Origin: Polytrichum commune
Lineage: Eukaryota; Streptophyta; Polytrichopsida; Polytrichales; Polytrichaceae
Reading direction: 5' to 3'
NCBI GenBank assembly: GCA_950295325.1
Contig: OX485807.1
Coordinates: forward strand, 52,856,440-52,920,439
Length of the DNA: 64,000 nt
Notes under the pieces: generated by a model
Seen by the model: the letters and a program-made list of their open reading frames with translations, nothing else
What the model was told of the DNA's origin: nothing
Databases searched by the model: none
Made by a program: the position numbers and the translations under genes
Part shown: piece after piece, positions 1-9,507 of the stretch
How the letters are laid out: each line of letters starts with the position of its first letter
Numbering within the stretch: position 1 is the first letter of the stretch

Positions 1-1157
1 GGCAATAAGTCGAAGGTGTACTTGCGGATTCGTATAATTTGCGAAAATGATTGTCAATCCATAAATAATACATGATAGGCGAGTCATTGTCAACCAGCCA
101 TTTGGGAAAGAGGAACCATCCTAACATACACCCTAAACCCATCCTCCCAAGTGCTACACCTGGGGCCCCGAAGTCTCTCAACTAGTGTCGCAACCCTTGC
201 TAGCCCCCTTAGCAATCTTGCCAATTTTCCTTTCTAGCAAAGGTTACGAGCGCTAACCCTTCGCATACCGCCATGCTAATGGTTAGCTCCTCCTACCCCG
301 GATCATAGAGTTCATAGGAGGGAACCAACCCTCCTACTTTGCTTTCGGGACTCACCCCTTAATCAGTAACCCGTTTCTTCGATGTGGACTTCCATCCATG
401 AAAGTCCAATCCTATGTTGATCATCGCATTGCCAGAGCAACACTACAACAACCCGAACCATACTAGGCAACTATGGCCTCACAATGGGCCAAAGCCCATG
501 GAGGCCGTGCCGTTCGGCCTCGGGTGGGTGAGGCCACACCACCTCACCCATATAAGCCTCTAGGACTCTACGCGGGGCCCCCACCCCACCGTCAACCAAC
601 CTCTTGTCTCTCCACCAAGAGTTGGGGCCAAGTAGACATTTTCCCTTAGCCGCTGGGCCTAGAAGCCCCCAGCAGCTTCAGACCATCATAACTTCCTTGT
701 ATGATGTCTGATGCTAACAAAAAACCACTCCGTCCTCATCTAAGCTTCACGTAGATACCGATGGACTCCTCACTTGCCCCATTCAGGCAAGTCTTGGGGA
801 AGTTATGCCTGTTTGAACCTTGGCAGTCCCGGGAATCACTCCCAGGCACTGCTGTACCAGGGCGCTGTCCCGGGACAGCACCCCACTCAAATTGCCATAA
901 CTCCTAGCTCACACCTCCGATTGAGGTGTTCTTGAGCATTCTAGAATCACCACGCCATGAGCTACGCATAGCTCATGGCCTTACCCTTGGGCCTTCTAGT
1001 CTCCGTGGGTGGGAGGCGTTCCCAACGCCCGGGGCCCTCACCCACACTAGGATCACTTGGGCCCTCTCACCAACGGCGCCACAAGTCCCGGGTGTCACTC
1101 CGGGGTCCCCCTTGTGCCCATGGTGTTTCGGGCACTCCTCATGAAGAGGTGCGCGAC
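1..1157. other. GC-rich non-coding stretch
   Basis: I see no convincing coding region here. The sequence is GC-rich and low in codon structure. A short piece at about 148-196 already carries the phrases (GCTACACCTGGGGCCCCG and a CTCTCAAC variant) that make up the array starting near 1158. The stretch at about 1066-1143 recurs in opposite orientation at about 33570-33650, so this flank is itself a dispersed repeat. The short open frames across 926-1215 overlap one another on both strands and look like chance frames in GC-rich DNA. Confidence 0.6.
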
Positions 1158-2118
1158 AATTGGGGCCCCGAAGTGTCTCAACTTGGGTCGCAGGTTCTAT
1201 AGTTGGGGGCCCCAAAGTGTCTCAACTGGGGCCCTAGTTGCAGCACTTCGGGCCCCCAATGTAGGAATTGGGGCCCAAGCGCTACAACTCGGACCCCAAA
1301 GTGTCTCAACTAGGGCCCATGCTATAGCACTTCAGGCCCCGAGTGTAGGAATTGGGGCACCAAGTGTTGCACCTGGGGCCCCGAAGTGTCTCAACTTGGG
1401 TCGCACATTCTATACTTGGGGGCCCCAAGTGCTACAAATGGGGCCCTAGTTGCAGCACTTTGGGCCCCAAGTGTAGGAATTGGGGCCCCAAATGCTACAA
1501 CTGGGACCCCAAAGTGTCTCAACTTGGGCCCTAGCTGTAGCACTTTGGGCCCCGAGTGTAGGAATTGGGGCCCCAATTGCTACACCTGGGCCCCGAAGTG
1601 TCTCAACTTGGGTCGCACGTTCTATACTGAGGGGCCCAAATTGTCTCAATTCGGGCCCCAAAGTGTCTCAACTAGGCTCCGAAGTGTTTCAACTTGGGTC
1701 GCACGTTCTATACATGGGGGGGCCAAGTGCTACAACTGGGGTCCCAAAGTGTCTCACCAAGGCCCCTGCTATAGCACTTCAGGCCCCGAGTGTAGGAATT
1801 AGGGCCCCAAGTGCTGCACCTGGGGCCCCATAGTGTCTCAACTTGGGTCGCACGTTCTATACTTGGGGGCCCGAAGTGCTACAACAGGGGCTCCAAAGTG
1901 TCTCCAGTGGGGCCCCTGTTCCAGCATTTCGGGCCCCAACTGTAGGAATTGGGGCGCCAAGTGCTACAACAGGACCCCAAAGTGTCTCAACTAGGGCCCC
2001 TGCTGTAGCACTTCGGGCCTCGAGTGTAGGAATAGGGGCCCCAAGTGCTACACCTGGGGCCCTGAGGTGTCTCAACTTGGGTCGCACGTTCTATACTTAG
2101 GGGACCCAAGTGCTACAA
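1158..2118. repeat. GGGGCCCC-anchored modular tandem array (array 1)
   Basis: About 960 bp built almost entirely from phrases of 20-22 bp joined by GGGGCCCC or one-base variants. Four phrases alternate: AAGTGCTACAACT, AAAGTGTCTCAACT, GAGTGTAGGAATT and TGTAGCACTTC. The first and fourth are reverse complements, so adjacent phrases form palindromes centred on GGGGCCCC. A fifth phrase (CTTGGGTCGCACGTTCTATACTTGG) recurs several times. The order is loose, not a fixed higher-order unit. A second array of the same type lies at 43985-45965. The long frames that cross it in several phases, on both strands, are by-products of the repeat. Confidence 0.95.
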
Positions 2119-2229
2119 CTTAGAGGGACAGCAACGATGAGGAATGGGAGCAAGCATACCACGCAATGGACCCAATTGTGCAAATTGGGTGGGTAAACCG
2201 CCATTTGCAACTGAGTTCAGTCGGTGTTA

Positions 2230-3508
2230 ATGTAGTACGGGATGTATTTGTGTGTTGCAGATGGAGTGCACGAAAATGCCATGTCCGAAATGGACGACAA
2301 CACATTGATGGAGGAGGAAAGTCAGGGGAACGGTGCTAGGGTTGCCGGAGGGGAATCATGTACGTCGCCCTACACAGAGTTGAGCAACCCACCTTCAGAC
2401 AGCGTGGGGGTCGAGGAAGAAGGTGAGTGCCAAGGTGGAGTGTTTGTATTGTAATCAGGGTCGAATGGCTAGGAAACGGCACACATTTTGAAGGCCTTCC
2501 AATAGAGTGGAGAAATCCATGGCTATGGCGGAGGCGCTTGCAACTCACAGTAATGAGTTGCCAGCACACACCACGCACGAAGTACTACACTTCAGTGAAA
2601 GCTAGACATCGCAAGATACAAAATAAAACAGGCTGCGAAGTTTGAGTGTGGGGGTTGGTCCGACCCTGAAATGCCTCACGCTCCATGTTCATGGCCATGG
2701 TCGTTGGATAGTGGATTGCATGTCGTATGTCCAGACATGACGACTGGGGGGGGCGTCCTGGATGTCCCACACACTATTGGCTGCAGTTCACAATGACCGA
2801 AACCCTTGCGCATGCTGTCAGCTTGTTGTCCATGTTTATCGCTGTTGTTGTGCATTAGAATGTAGGAAGATTTGAAGGAAGAAATGCAGGCAAGTAGGGA
2901 GCACAAAATTAAAGAGCGCGACAACACATGGCAAGGTCTATTGTAGTGCTTGAATTTTGTCTCATAGGAAAGCATGGCATTGCCCCGTATTGTCATGTAG
3001 TGTCGCAAGCCTAAGATGGAAGCAACGCACCCATTATTCCAAGCAGACAACTTCTGCTCTCCGTAACAAATGTGAAACAGCCAGCGGTAGGATGTAATGT
3101 TCTCAATGTATAGCAGTATCATGGAACTTTGATTGAAATCATGGGTGTATGTTGCAACCATCCACAGCGAGAGTCATATGCATTGAACAACCGGACACAC
3201 ATATTGCAAGACACTTATGAAATGTGGAATGTTGTCTGTGACACATGTGTGGCACACATTGACAACGGTTGCAGGGAAGAATGCAGAAGTCACCCTGATA
3301 ACAAATGGATGGGGTGCAATGCTTGGGTGTTGTGCAGAATCGCTTGCGGCAAGCAGTAGTGGATGCGAATGCGAGAGCGACAGTGTGAGCGAGGCTGATA
3401 GCAGCGAGGCGGGTGGCAGTGACGAAGGGGAGACAACAGACATGGACGATTTAGAGGAGGTTCCCGAAGAGTACGCCCAGACAGGGTTCTTGAACGTGTA
3501 TGCAATGA
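2230..3508 (+). pseudogene. Decayed coding region upstream of the CACTA transposase
   Basis: Broken plus-strand open segments (2242-2454, 2427-2645, 3129-3359, 3217-3525) lie directly upstream of recognisable TNP2 sequence. The 3217-3525 frame ends in an acidic, Ser-rich segment (roughly residues 45-85), which is the kind of region found ahead of the conserved core in plant TNP2 proteins. I recognise no domain in this part. I infer that it is the N-terminal portion of the same element, because the core that follows has no other plausible start. It could also hold an unrelated first gene of the transposon. Confidence 0.35.
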
Positions 3509-4770
3509 ATGATGAGTCCCCGTAGCGAGGGCATTGCCAGTAGTATGCTTGGACGGCTAGGACTGGAATACAAGGCAATAGATGCATGCAGGAATGGATG
3601 TGTTTTATTTAGAGCAGGGTACGCAGATTTGCAGATGTGCAATGCCCCACGTTTCAGAAGAATGGGGCAGTCCACAGTCCCAATGAAGGTGCTCAGGCAT
3701 TTTCCCGTCATTCCACGTTTGAGACGAATGTTCTCAACTCCGCATTTGGCATCCTTGATGACATGGCATGCAAAGAATATATCTAATGACGGGAAGATGC
3801 GAGGACCATACGATTCACCCCAATGGGACCATATAAGAACCAATCACCCTGAGTTTGAGGCTGGCAGTAGGAATGTCCATTTAGGATTATGCGCAGATGG
3901 TTTGAACCTACATTTGCAGAAGAGGTCCACTCACTCACTATGCCCTGTATTGTTATTAAACTATAACATACCACCTTGGCTGACCATCAAGATTTTTTTT
4001 ATTATAATGGCGCTTCTGATACCTAGACCTGAGGTAGTGACAGCTGATCGCATAGATGTTTACTTGAGTCCGTTACTAGAAGAGTTCAGGGAATTATGGG
4101 CAGAGGGCGTAGCGTGCTACGATGCAGCCCGATGGCGAGGAGAGGCCGTGTTCACACTATGAGCAATGTTGTTGTGGTACGTACACGACTTTCAGGCCTA
4201 CGCCATGTTGGCTGGCATGGCGAACAAAGGATATTGTGCGTGCCCAGTGTGCGGACCAAACACTCAAGCACGATACTTGGAAAGTTTGTCAAAGATTGTG
4301 TATGGCAGGAGGCATCGACGCTGGTTGCCTCCAGACCATCCATTTAGATTCGACACAAGAGCTGGACTGCGCACCTGCTGCAATGGATGCATCAAGCCAC
4401 ATCCGCTGAGCGTACATGCATGCTGAGTATGCACGGTTGGGGGGAAGGATTGGAGGCGAGGGTGACCCGGTGCTATGCAGCGGCGTGAAGCGACTACCTA
4501 CATTATACTCGCTGCCGTAATGGAAGGTAACTCTATTTAAGTTTATAATTTATGGCAGGTCCCTGTGGCAGGACGAGATTATATGTTGATGACAATTGTA
4601 ATGTTGTGCGTGTAGGGCATGCCAGTGCGCCATGTGCTCGACGTAATGCATATAGAAAAAATATTACGGAATCTGTTTTGAAGTTCCTCTTTGGGGAGAA
4701 GGATACTCCAGAGTCAAGGAGGGACATGGGGGAACTGGGGATACGCAGGGAGCTATGGCTGAGACCCCGA
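3509..4770 (+). pseudogene. CACTA (En/Spm) TNP2-type transposase, degenerate
   Basis: This is a decayed member of the Transposase_21/TNP2 family, the enzyme that moves CACTA DNA transposons. The frame from 3509 carries the family order: an IDAC..GC cysteine segment near residue 25, VLRHFPVIPRL, a W-H-A pair, a DGK.RGPYDSPQW segment, RNVHLGLCADG, then NYNIPPWL and IDVYLSPLLEE. It stops at TGA 4160-4162 and resumes in the same phase as LLWYVHDFQAYA..CPVCG to 4426. A further block at about 4621-4768 reads LDVMHIEKN, the most diagnostic TNP2 signature, followed by RRDMGELGIRREL. The in-frame stop falls where relatives usually have Arg, so a CGA-to-TGA change is likely. The link between 4427 and 4620 is broken or intronic. 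I did not find terminal CACTA repeats. The family call is firm; the product is almost certainly inactive. Confidence 0.85.
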
Positions 4771-4834
4771 GCCTCTTGGAGATGAGGATGAAAATGTAGG
4801 AGGCGTCCCTCTTATTGATACTCAGTTTCATAAT

Positions 4835-5563
4835 GTGGAGCCTCTTCTTGCACGGGTGCAGAGGTCGGATTCGCGAGTCGATTTGAACGTGTCCTCACCT
4901 GTGGAGGTGGTTGTTGCTGCCGTTTTGGAGGTTCTTGGACAAGGGCAACCAACTGTTGAGCCGACTACAATTATGGTGGAGGAGGAGCCTGAAGCCACAT
5001 TTTCGTCGAAGGAGGCTGAGGTGGTCATTCGAACGGAGGTCATTTGCTTGGACAATGATGACGATGTGACGGAGAGACGCGTGAAACTGGATGTGAGGGT
5101 TAAGGTGAAAGACCGGGTTTCTTATCGGATTCGTGGAACGTTTGCCGACTACATGACAAACAATTCGGAAGACGAGGACTACGGAAAACTTGGGTACCCA
5201 AGGGTGAAGCTCAATTTTGTTGATGATCCACACCCGGTTTTTGCTAGAAGACCTCCACTGAATGCAGCAGACAAGGACAAGGTCTATTTTGCTCCATTCG
5301 TGGACAAATACTTGTTGGAGGTTCCAGAGAATGTGCAATTGAATTTAGCGCACATGTACAAGTCATATGACTACCACAAGATGTTTGCGTATCTATATAC
5401 TCCAACATTTTGTGAAGCAGTAAAGGTGAAGCATATTCTTCATGCGGCTTCATTGCAGAAGATGCGCAAGAGATGGAAAGCCTTTGAAGCTCCACGGGAA
5501 CGTCATGGACGAGATCAATATCCCGGAATACAACATTTTGTCAGTTCTTCTATTTCTACCTAA
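4835..5563 (+). CDS. Hypothetical protein, 242 residues
   Basis: An intact frame starts at ATG 4835, 65 bp after the last TNP2-like block. I do not recognise a family. The N-terminal third is Val- and Glu-rich and acidic. The middle has a run of Asp (LDNDDDVTERR), then a lysine- and arginine-rich segment. The C-terminal half (from about residue 125) looks like a folded globular region with many aromatic residues (KVYFAPFVDKYLLEVPENVQ). There is no signal peptide or membrane segment. Its position makes it a candidate second gene or C-terminal exon of the CACTA element. The frame ends just before the first copy of the palindrome at 5580. It could also be an exon of a larger gene, since CAG/GT-like sites lie at its 3' end. 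Confidence 0.4.
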   Translation: MEPLLARVQRSDSRVDLNVSSPVEVVVAAVLEVLGQGQPTVEPTTIMVEEEPEATFSSKEAEVVIRTEVICLDNDDDVTERRVKLDVRVKVKDRVSYRIRGTFADYMTNNSEDEDYGKLGYPRVKLNFVDDPHPVFARRPPLNAADKDKVYFAPFVDKYLLEVPENVQLNLAHMYKSYDYHKMFAYLYTPTFCEAVKVKHILHAASLQKMRKRWKAFEAPRERHGRDQYPGIQHFVSSSIST

Positions 5564-5579
5564 CCTATTTAACATCATT

Positions 5580-8154
5580 CCCACAGGTGAACGCCCGTGG
5601 GAGAGTTCCCGTTTGACCATGTGGTACTGAACACTCTATGTGTGGATGTGTTAACATGTCAATTGACAAAGAATCAAGTGCCTCCTATGGTACGATATTC
5701 TGTCTGACCTAATTGATTGTGTCAGCACGTTTCCATCTTCCATATGTATTAGTCATGTCTACCCATACTATTGTTTCATTAGATGAATAAACCTTAGAAT
5801 GACCCTCAATTTTGTTATCACTAGATCCTCACCTCTCCAAGTACAGTTGTTCATCGGAGAGTGAAGATATGGTTAGTGCTGGATGTCAACATGATTCTTG
5901 TGAGGTCAGCAAAATGCGTCAATGTCAACACGAGGAAGGCTCTTGAATCACAACATAGCCCCATGATAAGTAGGGAGGTGGCTCCACTATTTCTCCCATA
6001 TAGTGCCATCATACCTAGGAAAGGATTGGGATGTTTTCTGGGTTTTGTGCTGTAAAATTTCCATGTTGTCGTGTGGTCGTCGAAGCTTCTGAAGAATCTC
6101 AAGTCACTTGTCCAACACTTCTTCAAAGGTTGTAGGCAGCCTGAGTTTGTGTTTGGGCAAGAGATGTGTCACATTTCTAGGCGATGATTACGGACAAAAT
6201 CTTCTTAGTCTTGTGAATGTTGATTCAAACTTCTTCATGAAGGACCTGTGCGCATTTTTTGAGTGGAGCCGGATGCATCCAGTGCCGCATTCGAAGTAGC
6301 CCACTCATAGAACAACATTGCTTGTTGATGACTCCCCTTACAAATGCATCCCGAACCCTCCAGGGAGCTATATTAATCCCCCTCCTTTTTTTTCGAACCA
6401 GAGCTTGGATACTCTACATAATTACCTCCAGAACCTCTTGAATTCTCAACAATTTGTACCAGATTTTGTGGGGAGCAACCCTTATCCATCAGGCCAGGGA
6501 CCCTTCAATCTAGATTTACCCAATTCACAAATTTATAAGCATGCGTTGGCTAGACATAGCCAACTCGCTTCTGATCGTAGAATTCTAGCGGCGCAGATGT
6601 CTATGTAGACACCCAAAGGGCGTCTTCATATAGTGTAGAGGAATTCAAGATGTACATTTTATTGGATTTATGTGGAATTGAAGCTGTATTGGCTGAGCAC
6701 CTCACTTGATATGTGTTTTGGCGTTGTTGTTTCTGCTCGTGTAAAGTTGTTCTATCGGCACAGTCATCTAAACCTGTATATATGTGCTGGGTATTGTATA
6801 TATATAAACACTGGGTATATATTGTATATATCTAAACACTAGGTATATACTGTATTTGTCCCACGGGTGTTCGCCCGTGGCAAGCATTTTGTGGATGTGA
6901 CAATTGTGTTAGATCACTTGGACTTGGTTAGCTGCGTTTCGGATCGCTCTATTTGCTTCCATGGTGTAATATTTTGGACTCTTTGGGCTATGTTCCAATT
7001 CTGCTGCACTTGTTCAACTTCCCCACGGGCCATCGCCCGTGGGCTCATGCTTCACACAATGTCCTTCTTCCATGCAATAACCTCCATGTATCCTGACAAC
7101 ATTCCCCATTGCATACACGTGCCAATAATCATGTTCCCACTCCACCTCGTTGACAACATGTTGCAGATGCTAATGCGGACTTCGCCGAAGTTTCATCACC
7201 ATGTCCTAAGGTAATTCATTTTCAATTTGAATCCCCTTTTGCAATATTCTCTTCATCCTAGGGGATTTTAATATGAACATGTCCTGCTTTTGTCATAGAC
7301 ACATATGCTCTAATCATGTGATGTTGCGGTTGTTGTTGCGGTTGCGGTAGTAGGTGAAGCTCCAGTCACAAATCAACCCCCTCGAGCAAAGAGACAACTT
7401 GCTCTCCAAGCGCCTCACCCCAGTGAGCCCATGGGATCTGGAAACAGTTCTGGATGTTGGAAATGGTTCGCCCAATACTACATCATCAATGTCTGATTAC
7501 ATGGCTGCAAGGGTGAGACAACTTCGAGAAGCTACAATTTTGATGAATGACAATCTTCGTGTAGAAGAGCTAAAGCGTAAGCAAAGGACTGCAGCTCAAA
7601 GGGAACCTCATGACATAAAATTGAAAAGGATTAAAGATTCGTACTCTTATTGTGCTTAAGCAGACCTTTATGGTTATAGATACGAGATAATTTAGCGTAT
7701 TTTTGGAACTTGACGGGCGTTCACCTGTGGTACAGTTGTCCATCTTCTTTCTGTAATATCATGTGCCCATTGTGGTATATATGGTTCAACCATTTTTTTT
7801 TGACATATTTGTTGTCATGTGCATGGTGTACTCATGGTTGTGGTCAACTATCATTTGTGTTGTCGTGTTTGTCATCGCTCGTATCCTGGATGTGTTATGG
7901 ATTTTCATGCATGTGTTGGTTTAGTCACGGGCATTCACCCGTGGTTAGATGTATCCTTCTACTTCGAGTCCAAAGTAATTTGTACTGTTTATTGAGGCTG
8001 CATTGATTAAACCAATAATTTTAGATTACATTTGTTTTCATGCGCATCGTTGCTTTTTAGTTGTCATGACCTTCTTTTGTTAAGTCAAGCTTGTGTAAAG
8101 GATTTTCCCGCTTGTGTTGCACGGCGTTGGTTGGTCACAGGCTTTCACCCGTGG
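5580..8154. repeat. Six interspersed copies of a 20-bp palindrome
   Basis: A near-perfect palindrome of the form CCACGGGTG-N-CGCCCGTGG occurs at 5581-5600, 6861-6880 and 7022-7043. Its reverse-orientation form, TCACGGGCATTCACCCGTGG, occurs at 7711-7730, 7925-7944 and 8135-8154. The first three copies face one way and the last three the other, judged by the asymmetric central bases. The arms are 7-8 bp of strong G/C pairs around a loop of 4-6 bases, in otherwise AT-rich DNA. A related CACACCCGTGGG lies in the terminal repeat of the MITE at 48491. Confidence 0.85.
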
Positions 8155-8494
8155 TTAGGGTTAAACCTAATTTCTACTTTGTTACACAATACGCGCCCTT
8201 CTAGCATATATGAATCAACTCTGATCTTTGAAACACAGTGTTTTCCTCTCTTGATGACCTTTTGGTTGTTCTCAACATTGTTAATGAAGTTATTTTCACG
8301 GGATTTCGCTTGTGAACTACGTTCCCAATGCACGTTCCCAAGGTACGGATTGTCTCATAATGGCCCAATTGGCTCATTTTAGTTAATAAGGCCATATTGT
8401 CATAAATTAAAGGTAGTGTTTCAAGTTTAAGAGGATAATATTTACAAAATGGAAAGACTTGAAAGAATACCTAGCACTCTTGCTTGGACATAAC
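5640..8494. other. AT-rich stretch with unrecognised open fragments
   Basis: No gene that I can name. Plus-strand open segments include 6318-6608 (Pro- and Asn-rich, 96 residues) and 7354-7659 (101 residues, with a basic, probably helical C-terminus containing RVEELKRKQRTAAQ). Both end in ordinary stop codons and could be exons or debris of the element to the left. A short (TATATA)-rich stretch lies at about 6775-6855. The palindromes described separately are the only clear structure. Confidence 0.4.
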
Positions 8495-8497
8495 TTA

Positions 8498-9074
8498 GGG
8501 GTTGTTTACACCGTGGACCATAAAGTTGTCCCAAGGCCTTGTAAAATTTGTGATTGGTTGTTGAAACTTATCCCAGTTACACTTTGGTTTACATTAAGGA
8601 AAAAATGTCAGTGCGACCATGGAGTTCGAGATCCCCAAAAGACATATTTTAAGGCTTATATTAACCACTAACATGCTCCAACGGGTTTTGCAGTGGGAGA
8701 GGCAAAAGATGTGCTCTAGTAGGAAAAGGCAAGGGCCCATGGCACAAAATTGATTTTATAAAAAATTTTAATGAAATTTTTTTTGGGAAAGAGAAGATGA
8801 AAACAAAAGAATGTTCAAACTAGTTTATTTTTTATTTTCACACTTTTCAAAACTGCGTTTTTTGGACATATATTAAAAAAAATCAGCACATTCACTTTTG
8901 GTGCATGGTCATTCCTCTTCATCCACATTCAGTTTATACATACTGAAGGGCCCAAAGACCTTGTAAATTGATCTTTTTAAAAATCGGACCATGGATGTTG
9001 GACCATAAGTCGGACCATGGGAAAAAGGCCATCTCCCATGGTCCGACTTCATGGTCCATGGTATAAACCGGCCT
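8498..9074. mobile_element. Tourist-like MITE with internal hairpin (577 bp)
   Basis: Both ends are flanked by TTA (8495-8497 and 9075-9077), the target duplication typical of PIF/Harbinger elements. The left terminus reads GGGGTTGTTTACACCGTGG; the reverse complement of the right terminus reads AGGCCGGTTTATACCATGG. These inverted repeats match at about 24 of the first 32 positions and continue through GACCAT.AAGT. Inside the right end, 9007-9022 and 9034-9049 are perfect 16-bp inverted arms with an 11-base loop, rich in CCATGG. The short frames here (8459-8671, 8909-9148) look like chance. No transposase is encoded, so it would depend on another element. Confidence 0.75.
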
Positions 9075-9077
9075 TTA

Positions 9078-9507
9078 GATAACAGCATTCTCGGACCGAA
9101 CCTGCGGCCTGGAGCCACGTGCCTGCCGAAGGGTGCCCTAGTATGCAATTACTGGCGATCTTCAGCAAGGTGAAATTGTACCGGTCTCAGAATAAAGACG
9201 GGGACACCGCACATACACAGTTGATTTGTTTCTGTCTGGATTGGCCGGGCTCGGATGCTTGCATAAGCACTTAAACCTTCAATTCCGAGCATCGGGTTCT
9301 ACATCTTGCAATGAATTTAGTGTAGTGGCAGTAGGTGGACCTTCAATGCTTGAAAGTGAATCTCAGCTTTGATTTGGCGTTGCGGGTTCATGTGTCAAGA
9401 ACCTTGGTATGGTGATCAAAGGGTCTAAGAATGTCGAAAATTGGTGTCGACTAACAGCCGACTAAGTCTCTACAGGAGGATGAGGACTTGAAGTTGTGCA
9501 CTTAGCT
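9078..9507 (+). promoter_or_regulatory. Putative upstream region of the ZNG1-type gene
   Basis: This stretch lies between the MITE at 8498-9074 and the first ATG of the GTPase gene. It has no long open frame and should hold the promoter and 5' leader. I see no clear TATA box at a convincing distance. A GTG in the same frame 12 bp before the ATG (9496) is not needed as a start. The MITE ends about 430 bp upstream of the start codon, close enough to affect expression; that is inference only. Confidence 0.35.

Noticed and set aside
1057-2100. Long open frames on both strands across array 1 (and similarly 44791-45977)
   Set aside because: The phrase length and lack of stops in GGGGCCCC modules create frames in several phases at once. 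The translations are low-complexity echoes of the repeat.
1158-2118. CRISPR-like array
   Set aside because: There are no constant repeats with unique spacers; every part is repeated. The window is nuclear DNA with introns and LTR elements.
5580-8154. Palindromes as transcription terminators
   Set aside because: There is no U-tract after the stems, and intrinsic terminators of this type are bacterial; this DNA is eukaryotic.
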